From contig CAKUMO010000028.1 in NCBI GenBank assembly GCA_934667815.1, forward strand, positions 1 to 33,347: a stretch of 33,347 nucleotides of DNA. The letters are read 5' to 3'. Position numbers and translations under genes: made by a program. Of the stretch, positions 12,208 through 20,081 are shown piece after piece. Numbering within the stretch: the first letter of the stretch is position 1; each line of letters starts with the position of its first letter. The stretch is from an uncultured Oscillospiraceae bacterium (lineage in GTDB: Bacteria; Bacillota; Clostridia; Oscillospirales; Oscillospiraceae). Below the pieces are notes generated by a model, which saw nothing but the letters and a program-made list of their open reading frames with translations, did not search any database and was not told the DNA's origin.

Positions 12208-12425
12208 GCAGACTGCCAAAGAGTTCGGAATACAAGCAACTCACGCCCGTCGGCGTACAAAGGTACGGTAGGGCGTGAGTTGCGCAGTAAGTCAAAATTC
12301 CTGCAAAGCAAGCTGCTTTCAGCATGATATTGTTCGGGTATCCCATTTTTTGAAAAACAAGCCACAATGAATGAAATCTAAATGGCAATAAATTTTGACG
12401 GTTACGGACTATTTTGACAGTCTGC
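12208..12425. repeat. Candidate MITE-like element with imperfect terminal inverted repeats
   Basis: A 218-base non-coding block between convergent genes. Its ends are inverted copies: GCAGACTGCCAAA at 12208-12220 matches the reverse complement of TTTGACAGTCTGC at 12413-12425 in 12 of 13 positions. Inside is a long hairpin at 12236-12283 and a small one (AAAGCA/TGCTTT, 12305-12319). The block is visibly more AT-rich than the genes around it. No target-site duplication is evident and no transposase is encoded. No second copy is in the window, so mobility is inferred from the ends only. Confidence 0.45.
12236..12283. repeat. Long hairpin inside the 12208-12425 element
   Basis: A perfect 13-bp outer stem (12236-12248 with 12271-12283) encloses an unequal internal loop and a 5-bp inner stem, CGTAC/GTACG, closed by AAAG. 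No T tract follows directly on either strand, so it is not a typical terminator. Confidence 0.7.
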
Positions 12426-12456
12426 AGCCCGCTGTCCGAGCTTCGGACAGCGGGCT
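12426..12456. terminator. Terminator hairpin between convergent transcripts
   Basis: A perfect 14-bp GC-rich stem (12426-12439 with 12443-12456) with a three-base loop lies 20 bases past the end of the - strand gene. The downstream sequence is only moderately T-rich on the + strand (TTGCTGTATATTT), so termination efficiency is uncertain. Confidence 0.65.
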
Positions 12457-12476
12457 TGCTGTATATTTGCGGTCGT

Positions 12477-13490
12477 TTAATTCGCAAACAGCGGGCGGAG
12501 GGTAGCCTGCTGCTCAAAGCGCGTGTCACGCGAGTTGGCCAGGAACACCAGTTCTTCCAGTCCTGCGTCGGCATAGGACTGGACGTATTTTTCAATCTTC
12601 GTGCCGTCCACATCCGGAATATACAGCCTGCCCGTGCAGGCCGATGCGGGGAAGTCGGTCGCGTCCGTGACAAAAGAGATGGTCAGGTTGCTGCCCGTGA
12701 AGAAGGCCGTCAGGCCGCCGGCCGCGTCCTCAATGAGCTGCGTGGAGGTCTTTTCGGAGGAGTAGGCGATGTTTTTGCTGGTTGGGAAGCGGAATTCCGA
12801 AAACGCAACCTCCTTGAAGCCAAGGCTTGACAGCTCACGCGCGATCTGCGTCAGGTAGGACAGCACGGTCTCGCTTGCGGGGTCGAGCCAGTAGCACGCG
12901 CGCTCATCCATCCACAGTGCGCCGCTGGCCAGCGGCAGACCGCTGGACTGGTTCGCCAGCGCGAAATTCGTGTCGCAAAACGCAGGGATTTCCGCGATCA
13001 TGTAAAAGCCGTGCGAGCGCAGATAGGAGAGAATGTCGTCTATCGCGGCGATGTCCACGTCCGCCGTGGACGCGCCGCCGATGGCGGTGGAATAATAGAA
13101 ATTGCCGTAGATGCTTTTCAGCTCGATCATCACCGCGCAGGAGGAGTCGAGCGTTTCAAGCGTCTGGCGCACCTTTTCCGGCTCCTGAAGCATGGCGGTC
13201 GTGATGTAGTAGCCGGAAAGCTCAAGGATGCTCGAGCCGTTTGCCTCCGGCTCCTGCACGACGATCTGCGCGTCGTTGATGACGGGCCGCGCCTCGGGCG
13301 CGGTGGATGCAACGGCCTCGCCGCCCTTGGACGAAAGATCGAGGTGCGCGCCCTCGCGGTCGTAGGTGACATAGGGTTCAAAATAAATCAACAGCACAAT
13401 GCTGACGACTGCAGCCGTACCTGCGGCAATGAGCAGCGTGCGCAGCAGCTTTTTCAGGAACAGCTTGCGGCGGTATGAGATCCGCGGCAT
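12477..13490 (-). CDS. Membrane-anchored glycosidase-like (DUF4015-type) protein
   Basis: A 337-residue protein with a basic N terminus and one membrane segment (about 17-37), followed by an extracytoplasmic domain. The layout resembles the putative glycoside hydrolase family DUF4015, a TIM-barrel related to alpha-amylase-like enzymes. It contains the phrases LELSGYYITTAMLQ, VMIELKSIYGNFYY, YMIAEIPAFCDTNFA, ACYWLDPASETVLSYL and GFKEVAFSEFRFP, which look like successive barrel strands with acidic residues at their ends. I cannot name a substrate, and the family assignment is from memory of these strand patterns. It starts at an ATG with a GGGGGCG site 27 bases after prmA, so the two are probably co-transcribed. 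Confidence 0.7.
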   Translation of the reverse strand: MPRISYRRKLFLKKLLRTLLIAAGTAAVVSIVLLIYFEPYVTYDREGAHLDLSSKGGEAVASTAPEARPVINDAQIVVQEPEANGSSILELSGYYITTAMLQEPEKVRQTLETLDSSCAVMIELKSIYGNFYYSTAIGGASTADVDIAAIDDILSYLRSHGFYMIAEIPAFCDTNFALANQSSGLPLASGALWMDERACYWLDPASETVLSYLTQIARELSSLGFKEVAFSEFRFPTSKNIAYSSEKTSTQLIEDAAGGLTAFFTGSNLTISFVTDATDFPASACTGRLYIPDVDGTKIEKYVQSYADAGLEELVFLANSRDTRFEQQATLRPLFAN

Positions 13491-13517
13491 AGAAGCGCCC
13501 CCTTTCTTATGAAACGA

Positions 13518-14477
13518 TTACTTTTTTGCGATCAGACAGCGCCATTCGCCCTGCCGGTCGCCGCCGCAGACGGTCAGACCGGCGGCCTCGAGCGCAGCAC
13601 GGACGTCCTGCTCGCGTGTGTCCAGAATACCGGAGCACAGGAAGCTGCCGCCCATGCGCAGTAGCTGCGGCACGGCGGGAGCAAGGCCGATGAGAACGTC
13701 GGCCACGATGTTTGCGCACACGAGGTCAAAGCCCGCGCCGAGCGTTTTCCGCAGCGCGGCATCCGTGACAACGTTGCCGGTCATGGCGGTGAAGCGGTCC
13801 GGGCCGAAGCCGTTGAGCGCGGCGTTTTCTGTGGCGATGTGCTCGGCCTCCGGGTCGATATCCACACCGACGGCGCTCTTTGCACCCAGACGCAGCGCAC
13901 AGATCGACAGAATGCCGCTGCCGCTGCCGAGATCGGCGATGCGCTCTCCGCCGTGGATGAGTGTTTCCAGTGCGCGCATGCACATCTGCGTAGAGGCGTG
14001 TTCGCCGGTGCCGAAGGTCAGCCCCAGCTCCAGAATCACGGGCAGACGGCCCTGTGTGTCGTCCACGGTCATCCACTGCGGCACAACCAGAAGCTTCTCA
14101 CCCACAGGCAGCGGGCGATAGTTCGCCTTCCATGAATTTTCCCAGTCCTCATCCGGTACGTTTTCCAGCCGAAGGGTCAGCGGGCCGAGGTCGCAGGCAG
14201 GATACTTTTTCGGAAGCTCCCGCAGCAGCGCACGCAGGCGCTCAAGCTGCGCCGCAGCGTCGCCCTCCAGATACAGGCGGATCTGCGAAAGCCCCTCCAT
14301 TTTCTGCGCCAGCGTTTCGTCCACATAATCCCAGTATTCCCGCGAGGTCTCCAAAAACTCATGAAACTCCGCGCAATCGTCTATAATAAAGCTGTCGAAG
14401 CCCGCTTCGGTCAGCTCGGCGCACACAAGCTCGATGCCCTCGGAGCCGGTGCGGATGGTCAGTTCTGTCCACTGCAA
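13518..14477 (-). CDS. prmA: Ribosomal protein L11 methyltransferase
   Basis: S-adenosylmethionine-dependent trimethylation of ribosomal protein L11 on lysines and its N terminus. The 319-residue protein has the family's small N-terminal substrate-recognition domain and a linker. The class I methyltransferase domain has LGLTFGTGEHAST near residue 155-165, the AdoMet motif IADLGSGSGILSI, and acidic VGVDIDPEA. The NPPF-like motif is represented by CANIVADVL, usual for PrmA. The start is TTG at 14477 with GGGGGCG upstream and gives MQWTELTIRT, matching family N termini. It is first of a two-gene transcript with the membrane protein downstream and divergent from yfmF. Confidence 0.95.
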   Translation of the reverse strand: MQWTELTIRTGSEGIELVCAELTEAGFDSFIIDDCAEFHEFLETSREYWDYVDETLAQKMEGLSQIRLYLEGDAAAQLERLRALLRELPKKYPACDLGPLTLRLENVPDEDWENSWKANYRPLPVGEKLLVVPQWMTVDDTQGRLPVILELGLTFGTGEHASTQMCMRALETLIHGGERIADLGSGSGILSICALRLGAKSAVGVDIDPEAEHIATENAALNGFGPDRFTAMTGNVVTDAALRKTLGAGFDLVCANIVADVLIGLAPAVPQLLRMGGSFLCSGILDTREQDVRAALEAAGLTVCGGDRQGEWRCLIAKK

Positions 14478-14501
14478 GGCAAACGCCCCCTTTTCAGCCC
14501 T

Positions 14502-14530
14502 ATTTTACAGGATTTTTTGCAAAATGACAA
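14502..14530 (-). promoter_or_regulatory. Sigma-A promoter of prmA
   Basis: On the - strand TTGTCA (14530-14525), a 17-base spacer and TAAAAT (14507-14502), 25 bases before the TTG start. Confidence 0.75.
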
Positions 14531-14569
14531 CTGGTTTTTTTCTGCCTATCTTTTTTTCGGCTCTTGATG

Positions 14570-14580
14570 TATAATATAAT
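14570..14580 (+). promoter_or_regulatory. Probable -10 region of the yfmF operon
   Basis: Two overlapping TATAAT hexamers (14570-14575 and 14575-14580) lie about 30 bases before the ATG at 14606. No good -35 hexamer is visible at 16-18 bases upstream, only a T-rich tract. Confidence 0.5.
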
Positions 14581-14605
14581 GATAATCAGCGAAAGGATGA
14601 TTCCA

Positions 14606-15871
14606 ATGCTTCAACAGCTCCCGGTGGTGCCGGGTGTGCGCCTGCTTGCCGTGCAGACGGATAAATTCAAGACCGGCTGCTTCAGCGTGAATTTTGTGCG
14701 GCCGCACGGGAAGCGCGACGCTGCGCTCGACGCGCTGCTGCCCAGCGTTCTGCTGCGCGGGACGCAGCGCTATCCAGACATCCGCGCGATCTCCACGCAT
14801 CTGGACGAGCTTTACGGCGCGACCTTCGGCACGCTCGTGCGGCTCAAGGGCGAGGTCAAGATGACGGGCTTTTACGCCGATTTCATCGAGGACGCGTTTC
14901 TTCCGCCGGGAGAGGGCGTGTTCGCGCCCATGCTGGACTTCCTTGAACAGGTGCTCTATCACCCTTGCTTGGAAAACGGCGTATTTGCCGCCGACAGCGT
15001 CGAGGGCGAGAAGCAGAATTTAATCAATGCCATCGAATCCTCTTTGAATGACAAGCGGACTTACGCTGCGCTGCGTCTGCGCAGCCTGATGTGTCAGGGA
15101 GAGGCCTATGCCGTACCGCGGCTCGGCTGTGCCGAGGACGTTGAGGCCATCACGCCGCAGCAGCTCACGCGGCATTGGCAGAAGGTGCTGACCGGCTCGC
15201 GTGTGGAGCTGTTCTACGCCGGGCGGCGTGCACCGCAGGAGGTCGCAGAGAGCTTTGCCCGCGTATTTGCGGGACATGCGCCCGTGCGTGCCGCTGAGGT
15301 CGGAACGAAGCCGCATCCCAAGCCGACGCGGCTTCGCGTGGTAACGGAGGAAATGGACGTCACGCAGGGCAAGCTCGTCATCGGCCTACACACAGGCATT
15401 CTGGGTACCGATCCGGATTATCCCGCCCTGACACTCCTGAACGCCGTGCTCGGCAGCGGCATGACGAGCAAGCTCTTTGTCAACGTGCGCGAAAAACGTT
15501 CGCTGTGCTACTATGCAAGCTCCGCCGTCGAGCGCTACAAGGGCATCATGCAGATTTCCTCCGGCATTGAATTTGACAAATACGAGACCGCGAAAAATGC
15601 CATTTTCCATGAGCTGGACGAGTGCCGTCAAGGCCGCATCACCGAGGCGGAGCTGGAATCCGCGCGGCGCGGCGTGGTGTCCGCACTGCGCTCTGCACTG
15701 GATGTTCCGGCGCGGCTGGACGACTATTATCTCGGCAATGCCGTGGCGGGCGGCGACCGTGTGGAAACGCTGCTGGAGAAAATTTCCGCACTGACGAAGG
15801 ACGATCTGGTGCGCGCGGCGCAGCGCATCACGCCGGACACGGTCTATTTCCTGAAAGGAGTGCAGGCATGA
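14606..15871 (+). CDS. yfmF: M16-fold protein YfmF (EF-P modification-associated, likely inactive)
   Basis: A 421-residue M16 (insulinase/MPP-like) protein. It corresponds to the member of the Firmicutes pair (B. subtilis ymfF/ymfH, annotated YfmF/YfmH) that has been linked to 5-aminopentanol modification of elongation factor P. The zinc-binding HxxEH motif expected near residue 50 is missing; the equivalent stretch reads RAISTHLDELYGATF, so it is presumably a non-catalytic partner. The C-terminal M16 half has the arginine- and tyrosine-containing FVNVREKRSLCYYASS typical of the fold. The start at 14606 has GAAAGGA upstream; the frame opening at 14564 precedes the -10 box. It overlaps yfmH by four bases (ATGA), so a heterodimer made by coupled translation is likely. 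Confidence 0.87.
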   Translation: MLQQLPVVPGVRLLAVQTDKFKTGCFSVNFVRPHGKRDAALDALLPSVLLRGTQRYPDIRAISTHLDELYGATFGTLVRLKGEVKMTGFYADFIEDAFLPPGEGVFAPMLDFLEQVLYHPCLENGVFAADSVEGEKQNLINAIESSLNDKRTYAALRLRSLMCQGEAYAVPRLGCAEDVEAITPQQLTRHWQKVLTGSRVELFYAGRRAPQEVAESFARVFAGHAPVRAAEVGTKPHPKPTRLRVVTEEMDVTQGKLVIGLHTGILGTDPDYPALTLLNAVLGSGMTSKLFVNVREKRSLCYYASSAVERYKGIMQISSGIEFDKYETAKNAIFHELDECRQGRITEAELESARRGVVSALRSALDVPARLDDYYLGNAVAGGDRVETLLEKISALTKDDLVRAAQRITPDTVYFLKGVQA

Positions 15872-17157
15872 AGCTCTATGCATATCCAAAGCTCGGGGAA
15901 CAATTCTACGAGCAGAAGCTGCCGAACGGCCTGTGCGTGCGTGTGCTTCCGAAGCCGGGCTTTGCGCGGCGTTACGCCTTTCTGGGCGTGAATTTTGGCT
16001 CCATCGACACGCATTTTACCCTCGACGGCCGTGAATACCGCGTGCCGGACGGCATTGCGCACTATCTGGAGCATAAAATGTTCGATCTGCCCGAGGGCGA
16101 CGCGACCGAGCAGTTTGCCGCGCACGGCGGCAGCCCGAACGCCTTCACCTCCTACACCATGACGGCGTATTATTTTGACTGCACGGAGGAATTCGAAGAA
16201 AACCTGCGCATTCTCCTGCGTCTGGTCACGGTGCCGTATTTCACGCCGGAGAGCGTGGAAAAGGAGCGCGGCATCATTGCGCAGGAGATCCGCATGTACG
16301 AGGACAGCGCGGAATCGCGTGTGTATGAGGATCTGTTTCGCGGAATGTTTGCCGTGCATCCTGTTCGCGTGCCAGTCGCGGGTACGGTCGAGAGCATCTC
16401 GGAAATCACGCCGCAGGCGCTCTATGACTGCCATGCCGCGTTTTACCGTCCGGGAAACATGATTCTGTGCGTGGCGGGCGACGTTGACCCGGAGGCAGTC
16501 GTGCGTATCGCGCGAGAGCTGACGCCCGAGACCTCCGCGCCGCTTCCCGTGCGCGATTACGGCGCGGCGGAAGCGCTTTCCTGCCCAATGCCCATACAGC
16601 AGCGGGTCATGGAGGTCGCCATGCCGACGTTCGCCTTCGGATTTAAATGTGCGCCGCCCGCGCCGGATGCGCTGATGCGCCGGGAGGTTCTGGGCGATCT
16701 TGCCGCCGAAATCCTCGCAGGCGAATCGTCCGAGCTTTACCAGCGGCTTTATGAGCGCGGGCTCATCGACGCGGGCTTTTCCGTGGGCTATGAGAGCGTG
16801 AAGGACGCGTGCCTGCTTTCGGCCTCGGGCGACAGCACGGATCCCGAGGCGGTGCAGCGGGCGCTGCTTTCCGAGGCGGCACACATTGCAAAAAACGGCG
16901 TCGATCCGGCGCAGTTTGCACGACTTGTGAAATCTGCGCTCGGTCGGCGCACGCGAGACCTTGACAGCTTTGAAAGTATCTGCTATCTTATGGGTGGCTC
17001 ATATTATTTTGACGGTGTGGACTATCTGCGCTTCCCGGAGGTCTATGCCTCCGTGACGCCGGAGGACGTGCGGCGTTTCCTTGCGGAAACGGTGCAGCCC
17101 GAGCGTGCGGCGCTGGCGGTTGTCCGCCCGAAAGAAGGAGAGAAAGACTATGCTTGA
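15868..17157 (+). CDS. yfmH: M16-family zinc peptidase YfmH
   Basis: A 429-residue M16 peptidase, the catalytic partner of YfmF. It has the inverted zinc motif His65-Tyr-Leu-Glu-His69 in GIAHYLEHKMF, and Glu140 in AQEIRMYED as the likely third ligand about 70 residues downstream. The C-terminal inactive repeat has ELYQRLYERGLI in the position of the substrate-binding R/Y motif. The start at 15868 is set by the ATGA overlap with yfmF and by GGAG eight bases upstream; a longer frame opening at 15622 lies wholly inside yfmF. It overlaps lgt by 8 bases. Native substrates of these bacterial M16 pairs are not established. Confidence 0.92.
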   Translation: MKLYAYPKLGEQFYEQKLPNGLCVRVLPKPGFARRYAFLGVNFGSIDTHFTLDGREYRVPDGIAHYLEHKMFDLPEGDATEQFAAHGGSPNAFTSYTMTAYYFDCTEEFEENLRILLRLVTVPYFTPESVEKERGIIAQEIRMYEDSAESRVYEDLFRGMFAVHPVRVPVAGTVESISEITPQALYDCHAAFYRPGNMILCVAGDVDPEAVVRIARELTPETSAPLPVRDYGAAEALSCPMPIQQRVMEVAMPTFAFGFKCAPPAPDALMRREVLGDLAAEILAGESSELYQRLYERGLIDAGFSVGYESVKDACLLSASGDSTDPEAVQRALLSEAAHIAKNGVDPAQFARLVKSALGRRTRDLDSFESICYLMGGSYYFDGVDYLRFPEVYASVTPEDVRRFLAETVQPERAALAVVRPKEGEKDYA

Positions 17158-18016
17158 TTTTTTGACCTCGCCCATCAGCTTCCCCGGCCTCGGCATTGAG
17201 ATCAACCCCAGCGACGGCTTTTCGATCGGAAATTTCACGATCAAGTGGTACGGCGTAATCATCGCGCTCGGCGTGCTGCTGGCGACGGTTTATGTTCTGC
17301 GCCGCGTAAAGCAGTTCGGCCTGAAGGAGGACGATATTCTCAATATGCTGCTCATCGGCCTGCCGTCGGCCATCGTCGGCGCACGGCTTTACTATGTCGT
17401 CTTTGAATGGAACGAATACTTTGGCGCGGGTCAGCCGTGGTACAAATTCCTCGACATCCGCAGCGGCGGCCTTGCCATCTACGGCGGCGTCATCGGTGCG
17501 GCGCTGGCGATCTTTATCTATACGCGCGTGAAAAAGCAGCCCATCCTGCCATATCTGGACATCATGGGTCTCGGCCTTTTGATCGGTCAGGCGGTCGGCC
17601 GCTGGGGAAACTTTTTCAACCGCGAGGCGCACGGCGGCGTGACCGACAGCTTCCTGCGCATGGGTCTGATCGAAAACGGCCAGCTCCAGTATTTCCACCC
17701 GACGTTTTTGTATGAATCCGTCTGGAACCTTGTGGGCTTTGTGCTGCTGCATTTTCTGTCCAAAAAGCGCAGATACGACGGCGAGGTCTTTTTGGGCTAT
17801 ATCGCGTGGTACGGCCTCGGCCGCGCCTTCATCGAGGGCCTGCGCACCGACAGCCTTTACATCGGGCCGCTGCGCGTGAGCCAGTGGCTGGCGGGCATTT
17901 CCTGCGCCGTAGCTGTCGGCATTATGATCTATGAACGATTTTTTGTCAAACACGGACCGGACAGCCTTTTGGTCAACCGCGTGGCCAAGGCCGAGACCGA
18001 AACGCCCGAAGAATAA
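17150..18016 (+). CDS. lgt: Prolipoprotein diacylglyceryl transferase
   Basis: Transfers diacylglycerol from phosphatidylglycerol to the lipobox cysteine of prolipoproteins at the membrane. The 288-residue protein is polytopic with about seven hydrophobic segments. It has the family signature GQAVGRWGNFFNREAHGG near residues 146-163, and earlier family motifs GVIIALGVL, GARLYYVVFEWNEY and SGGLAIYGGVIG. The ATG at 17150 has GAAGGAG eight bases upstream and overlaps the end of yfmH. It would process the CapA-like lipoprotein encoded at 11021. lspA is not in the window. Confidence 0.96.
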   Translation: MLDFLTSPISFPGLGIEINPSDGFSIGNFTIKWYGVIIALGVLLATVYVLRRVKQFGLKEDDILNMLLIGLPSAIVGARLYYVVFEWNEYFGAGQPWYKFLDIRSGGLAIYGGVIGAALAIFIYTRVKKQPILPYLDIMGLGLLIGQAVGRWGNFFNREAHGGVTDSFLRMGLIENGQLQYFHPTFLYESVWNLVGFVLLHFLSKKRRYDGEVFLGYIAWYGLGRAFIEGLRTDSLYIGPLRVSQWLAGISCAVAVGIMIYERFFVKHGPDSLLVNRVAKAETETPEE

Positions 18017-18031
18017 AGGAGGAGACGCACC

Positions 18032-18451
18032 ATGAAGGAAAATATGGAAGCGATTTACGAAAAAGCGGTCGATGTCGCGCAGTCGGCCAAACGCACGGCA
18101 GTGCTGCTGGCGACCATTTCGCAGAAAAAGCTGCTCATCGCACGCGAGCAGGAGAAAATCCGCCGGAATTATACCCGCATCGGCAAGGTGTATTACAAGG
18201 ACTATGTGACCGACGAGGAGCCGGACGAGGCCGAATACAAGCCGCTGTGCGAGGAAATTTCCAACAGCTTCCGCTATATCAACGATCTGCGCGACGAGAT
18301 TGAGGACGCCAAGGAGGAATACCGCGCGGCCAAGCAGCCCGTCAAGCCCGGCGAGGATGTCGAGATCGTGCCTTATGTGCCTGCTGCTGAGGAACAGGCA
18401 GAGGCACCTGCGGCAGAGACGCCCGAGGTAGAAACGCCTATAGCAGAATAA
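18032..18451 (+). CDS. Hypothetical small coiled-coil protein with acidic tail
   Basis: A 139-residue soluble protein I do not recognise. Residues 1-100 are predicted to be almost entirely helical with charged heptads (KKLLIAREQEKIRRNYTRIG, YINDLRDEIEDAKEEYRAAK), broken by an acidic loop around DEEPDEAEYK. The last 30 residues are a low-complexity Pro/Ala/Glu tail. There is no signal peptide or membrane segment. AAAGGAGGAG precedes the ATG, one of the strongest ribosome sites in the window, and it follows lgt by 15 bases, so it is the last gene of the yfmF-yfmH-lgt operon. The helical part resembles cytoplasmic subunit-type or zinc-ribbon-adaptor proteins without their cysteines; that is only an impression. 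Confidence 0.85.
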   Translation: MKENMEAIYEKAVDVAQSAKRTAVLLATISQKKLLIAREQEKIRRNYTRIGKVYYKDYVTDEEPDEAEYKPLCEEISNSFRYINDLRDEIEDAKEEYRAAKQPVKPGEDVEIVPYVPAAEEQAEAPAAETPEVETPIAE

Positions 18452-18466
18452 CGCTGAAAAACAGCC

Positions 18467-18498
18467 CGGCGGGTGCAGAGATGTCTCTGCACCCGCCG
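18467..18498. terminator. Bidirectional terminator between the lgt operon and the MATE gene
   Basis: A perfect 14-bp stem (18467-18480 with 18485-18498, loop ATGT). On the - strand it is followed by GGCTGTTTTTC with five T residues, on the + strand by TGACTTGTTATTT. It sits between convergent genes ending at 18451 and 18532. Confidence 0.88.
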
Positions 18499-18531
18499 TG
18501 ACTTGTTATTTATAAGGCTCTCTGCTGGAAT

Positions 18532-19911
18532 TTACGATATGGCCTGCTTTTCTGACTGCTTCTGTTCCGCGCGGTCGAAGGCATGGAGCCAGTCCGAAGT
18601 GAAATAATAGATCAGAAATACCAGCGAGCTGACGCCCCATGTCAGGGGATACGCGCTGAAAATGACCTCCGGTGTGTTCGGAATCAGACGCACCATGAGC
18701 GTGATATACGTCACGCGCAGCAGACACCACGAGCACAGCATGACGATCATCGGCGTCATCGGCTTGCCCGCGCCGCGCAGAATGCCTGCGATGCAGTGCG
18801 AGAAAGCCAGCAGGAAGAAAAACAGCGATTCCACGCGCGCCTGCCGCGTACCGGCATCGATAACGCCCGCTTCCTTGTTGAAAAACGACACAAGCTGCGG
18901 CGCAAAGAGGAACATCACCGCGCCGATCAGCTCGGCCAGCACGACGGAGCACAGAATCCCCAGCCGGACCCCATTGCGCGTGCGGTCGTACTGCCGCGCA
19001 CCGAGATTCTGGCTGACAAAGGTCGTAAGCCCCATGGCAAAGCAGGTGATGGGCAGAAAGGCGAAGCCCTCGAGCTTGGCATAGGTGCCGCAGCCCGCAA
19101 TAACGTCGGCCTGAAATGCGTTGATGTTGCTCTGCACGACGACGTTGGCCAGCGCAATGATGGAATTCTGAACGCCGGAGGGCAGGCCGTAGCGAACAAT
19201 CTGACCGAGCATGGGGAAATCGATGCGCAGCTCGCGCCAGCTTAGCTGATAGTCGGCCTTGTCACGGAACAGGCGGAGGAGGCAAAGCACGAGGCTCAAA
19301 AACTGCGAAATGGATGTGGCCAGCGCCGCTGCCCACACGCCCCAATGGAACACGCCGACAAACAGCAGATCGAGCGCGATGTTGGTCAGGGAGGAAATAA
19401 TCAGATAATACAGCGGACGCTTGCTGTCGCCCACCGCGCGCAGGATGCCCACGCACATGTTATACATGACAACGGCCAGCGCACCCGCAAAGTACATGCG
19501 GAAGTAGGCCACGGAATTGACCAGCACGTCCTTGGGCGTTCCCATGAGCTTGAGGATCTGCGGTGTCAGGAGCATGCCGGCGACCGTGAGGAACAGACCG
19601 GCAATCACGCCTGCAACGACCGTCGTGTGGATGGCCTTGCGCATTTTTTCAACATTGCCTGCGCCGAAATACCGCGCGATGACCACGCCCGCACCTACGG
19701 AGATTCCGCCAAAGAAGCCCACGAGCAGGAATACAAGGCTTCCGGAGGAGCTGACGGCGGCATAGGCATTTTTGTCCAAAAATTTACCGACGACCCATGC
19801 GTCGGCGGTGTTGTAGAGCTGCTGAAAGACCTGCCCCAAGAAGATCGGGAACACAAAGGCGAGCAGCCCCTTCCAGATCGACCCTTCGATCAGAGAGTAT
19901 TTTTCTTTCAT
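18532..19911 (-). CDS. MATE-family efflux transporter
   Basis: A 459-residue polytopic membrane protein with about twelve hydrophobic segments arranged as two repeats, typical of the DinF/NorM-like multidrug and toxic compound extrusion family. These export cationic drugs or other small molecules with Na+ or H+. The N terminus (GSIWKGLLAFVFPIFLGQVFQQLYNTADAWVVGKFL region, residues 10-45) carries the characteristic P-x-x-x-G and NTADAWVVG motifs, and the second repeat begins with LPSGVQNSIIALANVVVQ. The start ATG has AAGGAAAG upstream. It is a single-gene transcript divergent from the LRR gene. The substrate cannot be inferred. Confidence 0.94.
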   Translation of the reverse strand: MKEKYSLIEGSIWKGLLAFVFPIFLGQVFQQLYNTADAWVVGKFLDKNAYAAVSSSGSLVFLLVGFFGGISVGAGVVIARYFGAGNVEKMRKAIHTTVVAGVIAGLFLTVAGMLLTPQILKLMGTPKDVLVNSVAYFRMYFAGALAVVMYNMCVGILRAVGDSKRPLYYLIISSLTNIALDLLFVGVFHWGVWAAALATSISQFLSLVLCLLRLFRDKADYQLSWRELRIDFPMLGQIVRYGLPSGVQNSIIALANVVVQSNINAFQADVIAGCGTYAKLEGFAFLPITCFAMGLTTFVSQNLGARQYDRTRNGVRLGILCSVVLAELIGAVMFLFAPQLVSFFNKEAGVIDAGTRQARVESLFFFLLAFSHCIAGILRGAGKPMTPMIVMLCSWCLLRVTYITLMVRLIPNTPEVIFSAYPLTWGVSSLVFLIYYFTSDWLHAFDRAEQKQSEKQAIS

Positions 19912-19949
19912 TTTTGCTTTCCTTTATGGATAAATATTCGTATTTTGTT

Positions 19950-19978
19950 ATTATAGCATACGATGCTGCGTTCGGCAA
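19950..19978 (-). promoter_or_regulatory. Extended -10 promoter of the MATE gene
   Basis: On the - strand TTGCCG (19978-19973), a 17-base spacer and perfect TATAAT (19955-19950), preceded by TGC, which makes an extended -10 (TGCTATAAT). Confidence 0.78.
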
Positions 19979-20015
19979 GACCAAGTTTTTTCAAATGCCG
20001 TTTTTGCCGTATCCG

Positions 20016-20044
20016 TTGACATCCTTGCGCGAAGGAATTATAAT
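20016..20044 (+). promoter_or_regulatory. Perfect-consensus sigma-A promoter of the LRR gene
   Basis: TTGACA (20016-20021), exactly 17 bases, TATAAT (20039-20044). This matches the housekeeping consensus at all twelve positions, followed by AAGGACGG and the ATG at 20082. Confidence 0.88.
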
Positions 20045-20081
20045 AATTGCGTATTTGTAGAAACAAGGACGGAATCTGCCG

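Noticed and set aside
12194..12673. A 159-codon - strand frame covering the intergenic region after the CapA-like gene
   Set aside because: More than a third of it overlaps the glycosidase-like gene in another frame, and the rest is the hairpin-rich repeat block. No ribosome site is visible.
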